Below are positions 7,924 through 15,898 of a stretch of 42,897 nucleotides of DNA, piece after piece (position 1 is the first letter of the stretch; the number at the start of each line of letters is the position of its first letter). The stretch lies in the NCBI GenBank assembly GCA_903878265.1, contig CAIRHD010000074.1:1-42897 (forward strand). The letters are read 5' to 3'. A program made the position numbers and the translations under genes. This DNA is from an uncultured Bacteroidales bacterium. GTDB taxonomy: Bacteria; Bacteroidota; Bacteroidia; Bacteroidales; UBA4417. The notes under the pieces are model-generated. The model was given only the letters and a program-made list of their open reading frames with translations. It ran no database searches and had not been told where the DNA came from.

Positions 7924-9384
7924 ATGAAAAAAACACATTCAATATTACTGGTAGTAATAACAGCAGTGTTTATCTATTGTTCCACCGCTCAAGCCCAAAA
8001 TGTAGTAACTTCAGGCACTACCATGAAGATTGCATCCGGAACTAAGTTAGTCTCAACACTGGACTTTACAGTTAACAATAGTGGCAATTTAATAGTAGAT
8101 GGCTCACTGATATTGAAACAGAACTTTACCAACCAGAATGCATCAAGTAATCTGAGTAGCGGTACTCTTGAATTCTCTGGATCGGCTGCACAAAGCATTG
8201 CAGGACAAAACCAAATTGGCAGCTTGGCAGTAAACAACAGTGCGGGGCTTGACATCAACGGAAACACAACGCTGAATACGGGTCTTATACTGCAAAGCGG
8301 ACTAATCAGGTTAGGCTCCAACAACCTTTCTTTGGGCAACACCGCTACTGTTACAGGCACTCCATCAGCTTCCAGCATGGTGGTTGCAACTGGAACGGGC
8401 GAATTACGCAAATGCTATTCAGGTGTAGGAAGTTTTCTGTATCCTGTTGGCGACAATACGGGTACTGCCGAATATTCACCAGTGATTTTAAACTTTACAG
8501 GAGGCTCTTTTGGCGTTGGCAATTATGCAAGTGTGAGGCTTGCTAATTCTGCCTACTCAGGTTCATCTGCCAATTACCTGAACCGTTACTGGTTGCTTTC
8601 GCAAAGTGGTATTGCTTCGCCGCAGTACAATGCCATGTTCCAGTATTCAGCAGCAGATGTTGTTGGTGATGAAAGCACAATCAGTTGTCTCCAGGTGGAA
8701 CCTTCGCCAATTGTTGCTTATGCCTTGGCCAACCCCTCGCTTCATCAACTCACAGCTACAGGATTGTCAAGCTTCGGGACATTTGCTGGCATGTTCTACA
8801 ACAACAATAATAAAGTATTGAGTTTGAACCTTTATCTGGAAGGACTCTATGCAGGTAATGGTTTGATGAATAAAGCAAGGAATGCCACTTCCGAACAGTT
8901 TGCAGGCAGCATTGCCGACAAGCTAACTATCGAACTTCACCCAAGTTCAAATTATAGCAGCATTGCTTTCTCGGATAACAATGTCAGCCTGCTTTGCAAT
9001 GGTTCGGCAGATATAAACATTCCTGCCGCACAAAACGGCTCATATTACATTACTGTCAAACACCGTAACAGTATAGCCATCACAAGCAAACTTCCTGTTT
9101 CGTTCACCGGAAACTCAATCAGTTATGCCTTTGATGCAGCCACAAAAGCTTTTGGGAACAACCTCAAGTCGATGGGTGATGGATACTTTACCTTATACAG
9201 CGGCGATGCCAATCAGGATGGTTATGTTGATACTTCAGATTTGATCATTTTAGGTAACCAGTCAACTTCCATGTCAACAGGATATCTCTCAACAGATTTG
9301 AATGGCGATGGTGTGGTTGATGCTCTCGACCTGATATTGTACGACAATAATTCATCCATGTTTGTAACGGCTATTTTACCATAG
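7924..9384 (+). CDS. Secreted protein with beta-rich N-terminal region and dockerin-like C-terminal repeats
   Basis: The ATG at 7924 is preferred over the track's TTG at 7876, because it directly begins a signal peptide (MKKTHSILLVVITAVF...STAQA). The result is 486 residues. The N-terminal half is a Ser/Thr/Asn-rich beta-repeat region with GTLEFSG and SLAVNNSAGLDINGNTTL patterns like right-handed beta-helix or autotransporter-type strands. A Bacteroidota domain common ahead of dockerin-like ends follows (LNLYLEGLYAGNGLMNKARN, SYYITVKHRNS). The C-terminus has two calcium-binding loops, DANQDGYVDTSDLI and DLNGDGVVDALDLI, the duplicated EF-hand layout of a type I dockerin. No cohesin partner is visible in the window. 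It lies between the two giant repeat genes in the same orientation, so it may be co-expressed with them. Confidence 0.8.
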   Translation: MKKTHSILLVVITAVFIYCSTAQAQNVVTSGTTMKIASGTKLVSTLDFTVNNSGNLIVDGSLILKQNFTNQNASSNLSSGTLEFSGSAAQSIAGQNQIGSLAVNNSAGLDINGNTTLNTGLILQSGLIRLGSNNLSLGNTATVTGTPSASSMVVATGTGELRKCYSGVGSFLYPVGDNTGTAEYSPVILNFTGGSFGVGNYASVRLANSAYSGSSANYLNRYWLLSQSGIASPQYNAMFQYSAADVVGDESTISCLQVEPSPIVAYALANPSLHQLTATGLSSFGTFAGMFYNNNNKVLSLNLYLEGLYAGNGLMNKARNATSEQFAGSIADKLTIELHPSSNYSSIAFSDNNVSLLCNGSADINIPAAQNGSYYITVKHRNSIAITSKLPVSFTGNSISYAFDAATKAFGNNLKSMGDGYFTLYSGDANQDGYVDTSDLIILGNQSTSMSTGYLSTDLNGDGVVDALDLILYDNNSSMFVTAILP

Positions 9385-9616
9385 ATTCCAGTTAATTGAT
9401 GGCTTGGTAAACCATACCAAATTATTTTGCCATCTTTAGTAACAAGTGATAATCCATGTAGTGAAAGATTAATAAAAATGCAATTTGCCAAAATGAAACA
9501 GTAATTGCATGCACAACTTTAGCCTACTTTCAACAATGCCAATAATTCAAAACATTTTTAGCCGGAATTGGGGTTATACATCAGATAGAATCACAATGCC
9601 ATAAAAACATAAAACA

Positions 9617-12568
9617 ATGAAACAAATATATTTATTCATCCTGTTTTTCCTGATTGGTTACGCATTGATGGCCCAGGTATCTATCTGTACCGATGGCAGT
9701 GCTGCCGACAATTCCACTTTGCTTGAAGTGAAATCTAAGGCAAAGGGGTTTCTGCCTCCTCGCATGACCCGTGCCGAGCTGAACACCATCAGCCTCCCGG
9801 TTGATGGACTGGTAGCATTCTGTACCGACTGTAATTCAAATGGAACAGGAGCATTGGTAGTATATAAAGGCGGAACCTGGCTATTACTCAGCCCTAACTG
9901 TGTTACTCCTTTTGCACCTGTAGCCGCTACGCACACTCCATCACCCACACAAATAGTCTGGAATTGGAACGCGGTGACAGGAGCGGCAGGTTACAAATGG
10001 AATACTGTGAATGACTATGCCTCAGCAACCGAAATGGGTACTACCACTTCCATGACACAAACTGGGTTTAATTGCAACACTGCATATACAAGTTTTGTAT
10101 GGGCTTACACTGCCTGTGGCAATTCAACAGTTGATACGCTAAGGCAAACCACATCCATGTCGCCTACTGCATCTCCCGTAGCGACTACACACGCGCCTTC
10201 GGTAAACCAGATAATATGGAACTGGAATACAGTGAGCAATGCCAGTGGGTACAAATGGAACGCTTCGAACAACTATGCAACAGCAACTGATTTGGGCAAT
10301 AGTCTTTCCAAGACCGAAACTGGACTGGCCTGCAACACTTCTTATACCCGATACGTCTGGGCATATTCATCCTGCGGTGTATCTTCTCCCGTTACCATTA
10401 CACAAACTACGGTGTCCAATCCTACCACTCCCACGGCAAGTACTTCAACACCTTCACCTACTCAAATAATATGGAATTGGAATGCCGTGAGTGGAGCATC
10501 GGGGTATAAATGGAGCACTACCAATAATTATGGAACAGCAACCGATCTGGGGCTTGTAATTTCGAAGACCGAAACAGGACTAACATGCAACACTTCTTAC
10601 ACAAGATACCTATGGGCTTATACTGCTTGTGGCAGCTCAAGCGCACTAACGCTTATCCAGACAACATCACTTAACCCACCCCAAACCCCATCATCTGGTA
10701 CACATACGTTAGCAACAACGCAGATAATTTGGAACTGGAATTCGTCTATCGGTGCCACAGGGTATAAATGGAGCGACCTCAATAATTTTGCATCTGCAAC
10801 TGATATGGGTGCTGCAACCACAAAAACAGAAATAGGTTTAAGCTGCAATACTCCATATACGCGTTTTGTTTGGGCTTATAATTCCTGTGGGAATTCAACT
10901 TCGGTAACTCTTACTTCCTCCACTACATTTACGCCTGCACCTTCAACACCCACTTCTGCAACTCCTGCAACAACAATAACACAAATTGTATGGAACTGGA
11001 ATGCAGCCAGCGGTGCTACCGGCTATAAATGGAACACCACCAACAACCTGGGAACGGCTATTGAAATGGGAACATCATTAACAAAAACCGAAACAGGCCT
11101 AACTTGCAATTCGAATTATAACCGCTATGTATGGGCATATAATGAATGCGGATATTCAACCTCGGCAGCCCTTCTGGCAAGTACCAACCAAGACCCTCCG
11201 GCAACACCTTCCGCAGGTACGCATGTACCTTCGCCTACTAAAATTGTCTGGAACTGGAATACTGTTGTAAATGCAGCAGGTTACAAATGGAATACAACCA
11301 ATTCACTGGCAAGTGCCATTGATATGGGAACAGCCACCGCAAGAACAGACAGCAACTTAGTGTGTAATACCAGTTACAACAGTTATGTGTGGGCTTACAA
11401 CAATTGTGGCATATCAACACCTGTCGCACTTTCTCAAACTACTTCAATGCACCCGCCAGATTCACCATTACCTGCTACTAACATATCCACAACCAATCAG
11501 ATAACTTGGAACTGGAATGTTATTCCAGGAGTTACAGGTTACAAATGGAATTCAGTTGATGATTACGCAACAGCAACCAATATGGGCATCTCCACATCTT
11601 ATACCCAGACAGGGTTAAACTGTTATTCAAATTATTACAGTCATGTATGGGCTTATAACTCTTGCGGCGTGTCAATTTCCAGAACACTCAACTTTAGTAC
11701 AACAGCCAGCCCGCCAGCCCCGGTTGCAGGAACTCATATTGCTTCAACCAATCAGATTATTTGGAACTGGAGTGCCGTGCCTGAAGCAACAGCTTACAAA
11801 TGGAATACGGTCAACAACTTTGCTACTGCTACCAATATTGGAACTGCCACCAGCAAAACGGAAACAGGTTTGAACTGCACCACTCCTTATAACCGTTATG
11901 TTTGGGCAATCAACAATTGCGGAAATTCTTCCGTGGTTACTTTGAACCAGTCAACTGTTTCCTGTTGGGTTTGTGGCGATCCTATGACACTCACTCACAC
12001 AGTAGGTGATGTGGCACCAGTTACAAAGACTACTACTTATGGCACCGTGTCATCCACTACTATTTATGGAACCAAATGTTGGATAACAAGCAATCTGGGA
12101 TCGGATCATCAGGCAACTGCCGTTAATGATGCTACCGAACCTTCAGCAGGGTGGTACTGGCAGTTCGACCATAAACAGGGGTATAAACATGATGGCGTAA
12201 ACAGGACGCCAAATACCACATGGACTACCTGGTACACCGATAATAATGATTGGACTATGGCCAACGATCCTTGCACAATATTGCTTGGCAGCACTTGGCG
12301 CATGCCAACGAATGAAGAGTGGCAGTCGCTGGATAACTATTGGAGCAATTGGAACGACACCTGGAATTCTTCTCTTAAACTTCATGCTGCGGGGTACATT
12401 TCTTATGATGCCGCCACTCTTACCTCAACAGGTTTTCAGGGCTTTTATTGGTCAAGTACTGCCTCAACCAATAACCAAAGTTCCTATTTGTTCTTTAATT
12501 CGAATACCAGCAATATAAACACAATTCCTCGTTCAACAGGCATCCCTGTCCGATGTATTAAAGACTGA
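9617..12568 (+). CDS. Giant secreted repeat protein B: 8 FN3-like repeats plus Fib_succ_major domain
   Basis: This 983-residue paralogue of the protein at 3992 has the same architecture. It has a signal peptide (MKQIYLFILFFLIGYALMA), an N-terminal module (QVSICTDGSAAD, LLEVKSKAKGFLPPRM, AFCTDC) and eight tandem repeats of about 86 residues from residue ~100. These share the WNW, GYKWNT, ETGLTCN and YVWAYxxCG signatures and two conserved cysteines. A CWVCG linker leads into a terminal Fib_succ_major domain (EPSAGWYWQFDHKQGYKHDG, GSTWRMPTNEEW, VRCIKD). There is no Por/T9SS tail, so the export route across the outer membrane is not evident. The gene probably arose by duplication of the neighbouring A gene or of a common ancestor, with change in repeat number. 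Confidence 0.85.
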   Translation: MKQIYLFILFFLIGYALMAQVSICTDGSAADNSTLLEVKSKAKGFLPPRMTRAELNTISLPVDGLVAFCTDCNSNGTGALVVYKGGTWLLLSPNCVTPFAPVAATHTPSPTQIVWNWNAVTGAAGYKWNTVNDYASATEMGTTTSMTQTGFNCNTAYTSFVWAYTACGNSTVDTLRQTTSMSPTASPVATTHAPSVNQIIWNWNTVSNASGYKWNASNNYATATDLGNSLSKTETGLACNTSYTRYVWAYSSCGVSSPVTITQTTVSNPTTPTASTSTPSPTQIIWNWNAVSGASGYKWSTTNNYGTATDLGLVISKTETGLTCNTSYTRYLWAYTACGSSSALTLIQTTSLNPPQTPSSGTHTLATTQIIWNWNSSIGATGYKWSDLNNFASATDMGAATTKTEIGLSCNTPYTRFVWAYNSCGNSTSVTLTSSTTFTPAPSTPTSATPATTITQIVWNWNAASGATGYKWNTTNNLGTAIEMGTSLTKTETGLTCNSNYNRYVWAYNECGYSTSAALLASTNQDPPATPSAGTHVPSPTKIVWNWNTVVNAAGYKWNTTNSLASAIDMGTATARTDSNLVCNTSYNSYVWAYNNCGISTPVALSQTTSMHPPDSPLPATNISTTNQITWNWNVIPGVTGYKWNSVDDYATATNMGISTSYTQTGLNCYSNYYSHVWAYNSCGVSISRTLNFSTTASPPAPVAGTHIASTNQIIWNWSAVPEATAYKWNTVNNFATATNIGTATSKTETGLNCTTPYNRYVWAINNCGNSSVVTLNQSTVSCWVCGDPMTLTHTVGDVAPVTKTTTYGTVSSTTIYGTKCWITSNLGSDHQATAVNDATEPSAGWYWQFDHKQGYKHDGVNRTPNTTWTTWYTDNNDWTMANDPCTILLGSTWRMPTNEEWQSLDNYWSNWNDTWNSSLKLHAAGYISYDAATLTSTGFQGFYWSSTASTNNQSSYLFFNSNTSNINTIPRSTGIPVRCIKD
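9914..11955 (+). repeat. Eight tandem FN3-like repeat units within giant protein B
   Basis: Units of about 255-260 bp show the same consensus as in protein A. The WNWN, GYKW and Cys...CG positions are kept in nearly every unit; unit 8 has AYKW in place of GYKW. Confidence 0.85.
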
Positions 12569-13190
12569 GTTTGCCGACATGCAAAATGAAATGATAGTAT
12601 TTCGATTTGCATACAGTTTTCAAGATGGGGGCTGTAAAAAGAGAAAGGGTATGTCGGATGAAAGAAATAAGTGCAAAGGAAGAGTGTGCTGACTGGATGA
12701 ACTGCCAATAAGCAACTATGTTTACAGATCACAGTCATGAACCTTCACCGGGGAAAATCGGGAAAACCCATCAACGTGCCTAATGGTGTTTCATTCTAAA
12801 GGAAATTGCATTGAACGGAATAGGGGAAAGGGCAGTTTAAACTTTTCAGAAGTATGCCTCAGTTGGGGTACGTCTTCTTTTCAGATGCGTACCGGTAAAT
12901 TTTCTCTTCATTATCACCTGTTTGCGCTCGCCATGTTTTTTATTCGTACCGTTGTTATTCGCAACTTTAACCTTTCATTTGCCCATTACAAGCTTTTTCG
13001 AATCAAAGACAATCAATCCGTGCAAGCTTTTGGTAGTAGGATTAGTTTGGCAGTAAAATCAAAAAGCCTCCTGTAACGGGGTGGCTTTTGCTGTTTATTT
13101 GGGGCGCAACTTCAATTCGCACCCCGACTGATTGCAATGTTATTTGCTGCCATTGCCACCGAATAATCACCTTCCTTAAGCAGTCCACGT
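12569..13190. other. Gene-free region between giant protein B and the epimerase
   Basis: About 620 bases separate convergent genes. Apart from the terminator-like hairpin at 13061-13092 and a GC-rich imperfect hairpin (GGGGCGC...GCACCCC, 13101-13125), I see no convincing feature. The 97-aa ORF at 12783 has no recognisable similarity or protein-like composition and is not annotated. Confidence 0.5.
13055..13092 (-). terminator. Intrinsic terminator for the minus-strand epimerase gene
   Basis: Read on the minus strand, AAAAGCC...GGCTTTT (pairing 13083-13089 with 13062-13068) is followed by TTTTGATTTT, about 100 bases past the epimerase stop. The stem could also work in the plus direction. Confidence 0.55.
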
Positions 13191-14222
13191 TTATTCGTGT
13201 TTAACAGAAACAGATTTTTTGTTTTTTTCAAGTATCCTGAATGCCTCTTTTAAACTATCGGCTATTGGTATAAATGCATAGTCGAAATTGGCTTGGAATT
13301 TTTCCGACGAATAGAGCGATTTCGCCATGGCTGCCCTTACATTTTCGCGGGTAAGCAGCGGCTTTGTCCCCGAAAGGCGGCTACGCCATTCATCTAACCA
13401 GGCAATTGTTGATAGTATTTTTGGGTTAATGGCAATATGGGGATGAGGTTTCCCAAGTATATCGGCTGCTTTGGCAAAAAAATCTTTAAGCGGCAAATTT
13501 TCGGAATTGAGCACAAACCGTTCGCCTTTAATATTGCTTTCCATCAACAAAACCATTGCCTTTACCACATCGCGCACATCTACATAACCGTTTATTCCCG
13601 GCATGTAGAACGGGAGGAAATTCCTTATGCCATGAAATAATTGGTTTGTGGCTTTTCGGTGGCATCCCGCACCAATTATTACCGAAGGGTTTACGATAAC
13701 GGCATCCAAACCTTCCTCAATCCCACGCCAAACTTCGCGCTCGCCACCATATTTGCTTATAGCATAGCCACTATTGAGTTTCGAGGTTTTCCATTTGGCA
13801 TTTTCATCGATCATTTCGCCTTTTTCGGCTTGGCCAAGCGAAGCAATGGAACTAACATAACAGAGTTTCTTTACCCCGTTTTCGAGGCAGGCATTTACCA
13901 CATTTGCTGTCCCTTCTACATTTATGGCAAGCATTTCTTTCAAATTTTGAGGGTCGAACGAAATTAGGGCTGCACAGTGGTAAACATAATGTACACCTTC
14001 CATAGCTTGTTGGAGCGAAAAAGCATCGATCACATCGCCCTCAACCCATTCAATGTTCCCATTGCGATTGTTGTCGTCAGGTGGCAGGCAATCGAAAAGT
14101 TTCTGCACATCATACTGTTTCTTGCTAGGGCGCAACAAAGCCCTGACCTTACGGCCTTTTCGCGTAAGCTCATGCAAAAGATAGGTCCCGACCAAACCCG
14201 TGCCTCCGGTAACAAGTATCAT
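13191..14222 (-). CDS. NAD-dependent epimerase/dehydratase (extended SDR family)
   Basis: The 343-residue protein has an N-terminal Rossmann nucleotide-binding motif TGGTGLVG (extended-SDR TGxxGxxG). It continues with the mid-domain strand HYVYHCAALISF and the active-site YAISKYGGE (YxxxK) with an upstream VSSIASLG serine. The overall pattern resembles dihydroflavonol-4-reductase-like or 3-beta-HSD-like proteins common in Bacteroidota. The substrate cannot be told from sequence; a small-molecule or sugar-nucleotide oxidoreductase is expected. The ATG at 14222 begins directly with the first Rossmann strand (MILVTGG). A TAGTTTTG -7 element lies only about 4 bases upstream, so the transcript may be almost leaderless. 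It is divergent from tyrS. Confidence 0.85.
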   Translation of the reverse strand: MILVTGGTGLVGTYLLHELTRKGRKVRALLRPSKKQYDVQKLFDCLPPDDNNRNGNIEWVEGDVIDAFSLQQAMEGVHYVYHCAALISFDPQNLKEMLAINVEGTANVVNACLENGVKKLCYVSSIASLGQAEKGEMIDENAKWKTSKLNSGYAISKYGGEREVWRGIEEGLDAVIVNPSVIIGAGCHRKATNQLFHGIRNFLPFYMPGINGYVDVRDVVKAMVLLMESNIKGERFVLNSENLPLKDFFAKAADILGKPHPHIAINPKILSTIAWLDEWRSRLSGTKPLLTRENVRAAMAKSLYSSEKFQANFDYAFIPIADSLKEAFRILEKNKKSVSVKHE

Positions 14223-14226
14223 GCTG

Positions 14227-14234
14227 CAAAACTA
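14227..14234 (-). promoter_or_regulatory. -7 element for the epimerase gene
   Basis: On the minus strand TAGTTTTG fits TAnnTTTG and ends 4 bases before the ATG, which predicts a leaderless or near-leaderless mRNA. No -33 box is evident. Confidence 0.35.
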
Positions 14235-14400
14235 TGAATTTTTTGTTCGGTTGGCACACAAACCTGAGATAGGGGCGAATATTCATTCCCTGAATATGGT
14301 TCTATCTTGATGAAATTCCTATTTTCGGCTTTCCCAACTGGCGACTTGAAATCCGAATTGGTCATATACATAGCAAAGCACAGCCAATCAAATGTTTTGT

Positions 14401-14408
14401 TAACTTTG
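14401..14408 (+). promoter_or_regulatory. -7 element for tyrS
   Basis: TAACTTTG fits TAnnTTTG and lies 19 bases before the tyrS ATG. The -33 region is not a good match. Confidence 0.5.
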
Positions 14409-14427
14409 CCGCCAAATACCGTTTTTT

Positions 14428-15705
14428 ATGAATTTTGTTGAAGAACTGCGCTGGCGTGGCATGATACACGATGTGATGCCTGGTACCGCCGAGCAACTTG
14501 AGAAAGAAATGTCAACAGCATACGTTGGAATTGACCCTACCGCCGACTCGCTGCATATCGGGCATTTAGTTTCAATAATGATGTTGAAACACTTTCAATT
14601 ATCCGGCCATAAACCGCTTGCTTTGGTTGGAGGTGCTACCGGAATGATTGGCGACCCATCGGGGAAAAGCGAGGAACGCAACCTCTTGAGCGAGGAATTG
14701 CTTCGCCATAACCAGGAATGTATAAAAGAACAATTGTTGAAATTCTTGGATTTCGACACAAGTAAGCCGAACCATGCCGAAATTGTGAACAACTACGATT
14801 GGATGAAGGAATTTTCATTCCTTGGTTTTCTAAGGGAAGTTGGCAAACATCTCACTGTTAATTATATGATGTCGAAAGATTCGGTTAAAAAGCGTCTCGA
14901 AACCGGGATTTCGTTTACCGAATTCACGTATCAACTTGTGCAGGGATACGATTTTCTTCATCTTTACGATAACAAGAACTGTAAGCTCCAAATGGGCGGA
15001 AGCGACCAATGGGGAAATATTACCACAGGAACAGAACTTATACGCCGGAAATCGGGTGGCGAAGCTTTTGCACTTACCTGTCCGCTGATTACAAAAGCTG
15101 ACGGTGGTAAGTTTGGTAAAACTGAAAAAGGCAATATCTGGCTTGACCCCGAGAAAACTTCGCCTTATGCTTTTTACCAGTTCTGGCTCAATTGCAGCGA
15201 TGAGGATTCCAAGAAATACATCCGCATTTTTACGCTTTTCAACCAGCAGGAAATTGAGGCACTGGAACTTGAGCAGGAAACTGCGCCACATTTGCGCGTA
15301 CTGCAAAAGGCACTTGCAAAAGATTTGACATTACGGGTGCATGGTTTGGATGAATTCGATCAGGCCGTAAAAGCATCCGATATTTTGTTTGGCAAAGGCA
15401 CTACCGAAACCTTGCGAACTCTCGATGAAAAAACCCTTTTGGGGGTTTTTGAAGGCGTTCCGCAATGCGAAATTCTCCGTACAGAACTTGAAACAGGGAT
15501 TGGAATGGTTGATTTCCTGTCGGAAAAAACCGGGATTTTCCCGTCCAAAGGCGAAGCCCGACGGATGTTAAAAGAAGGTGGCGTTCAGGTAAACAAAGAA
15601 AAAGCAATCGAAGATTCTACGGTTACCCCATCGTTTTTACTCAACAACAGCTATATACTGGTACAAAAGGGGAAAAAGAACTACTTTTTGGTTAAAGTGG
15701 TTTAG
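14428..15705 (+). CDS. tyrS: Tyrosyl-tRNA synthetase
   Basis: TyrRS is a class I synthetase that charges tRNA-Tyr with tyrosine in the cytoplasm. The 425-residue protein has the HIGH signature at residues 43-46 (SLHIGHL) and the tyrosine pocket strand [10 protein letters not shown]. It also has the family motif [11 protein letters not shown] near residue 190 and the KMSKS-equivalent KFGKT at 228-232. An S4 RNA-binding domain at the C-terminus ([20 protein letters not shown]) matches bacterial TyrS. The start at 14428 gives the typical [16 protein letters not shown]-terminus. It is followed by a strong terminator, so it appears to be monocistronic. Confidence 0.97.
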   Translation: MNFVEELRWRGMIHDVMPGTAEQLEKEMSTAYVGIDPTADSLHIGHLVSIMMLKHFQLSGHKPLALVGGATGMIGDPSGKSEERNLLSEELLRHNQECIKEQLLKFLDFDTSKPNHAEIVNNYDWMKEFSFLGFLREVGKHLTVNYMMSKDSVKKRLETGISFTEFTYQLVQGYDFLHLYDNKNCKLQMGGSDQWGNITTGTELIRRKSGGEAFALTCPLITKADGGKFGKTEKGNIWLDPEKTSPYAFYQFWLNCSDEDSKKYIRIFTLFNQQEIEALELEQETAPHLRVLQKALAKDLTLRVHGLDEFDQAVKASDILFGKGTTETLRTLDEKTLLGVFEGVPQCEILRTELETGIGMVDFLSEKTGIFPSKGEARRMLKEGGVQVNKEKAIEDSTVTPSFLLNNSYILVQKGKKNYFLVKVV

Positions 15706-15738
15706 TTTTCGCTTAATCCGATTTTTTGATTTTACTGG

Positions 15739-15775
15739 TCCGGAAACGACTTTTTGTTGTTTCCGGATTTTTGTT
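15739..15775 (+). terminator. Rho-independent terminator after tyrS
   Basis: TCCGGAAAC (15739-15747) pairs perfectly with GTTTCCGGA (15759-15767) and is followed by TTTTTG. It lies 34 bases after the tyrS stop. Confidence 0.85.
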
Positions 15776-15898
15776 TTATAAGTTTATTTTTTTTCCTTGT
15801 AGGGGTAACACCTCTTTCAAGTGTCTATATAGATAAGAAATGATTTCTAATTGCCCCCCTTAAGAAATCATCGTATATTTTTCATAAAATCGAAAACC

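Noticed and set aside
7757-9616. CAATGCCA motif upstream of the second and third surface genes (about 7863, 9534 and 9595)
   Set aside because: The motif is only eight bases, its spacing from the genes varies, and it could easily arise by chance.
12783-13076. 97-aa plus-strand ORF
   Set aside because: Composition is not protein-like, there is no promoter or start context, and no domain was recognised. It lies between terminator-type hairpins of converging genes.
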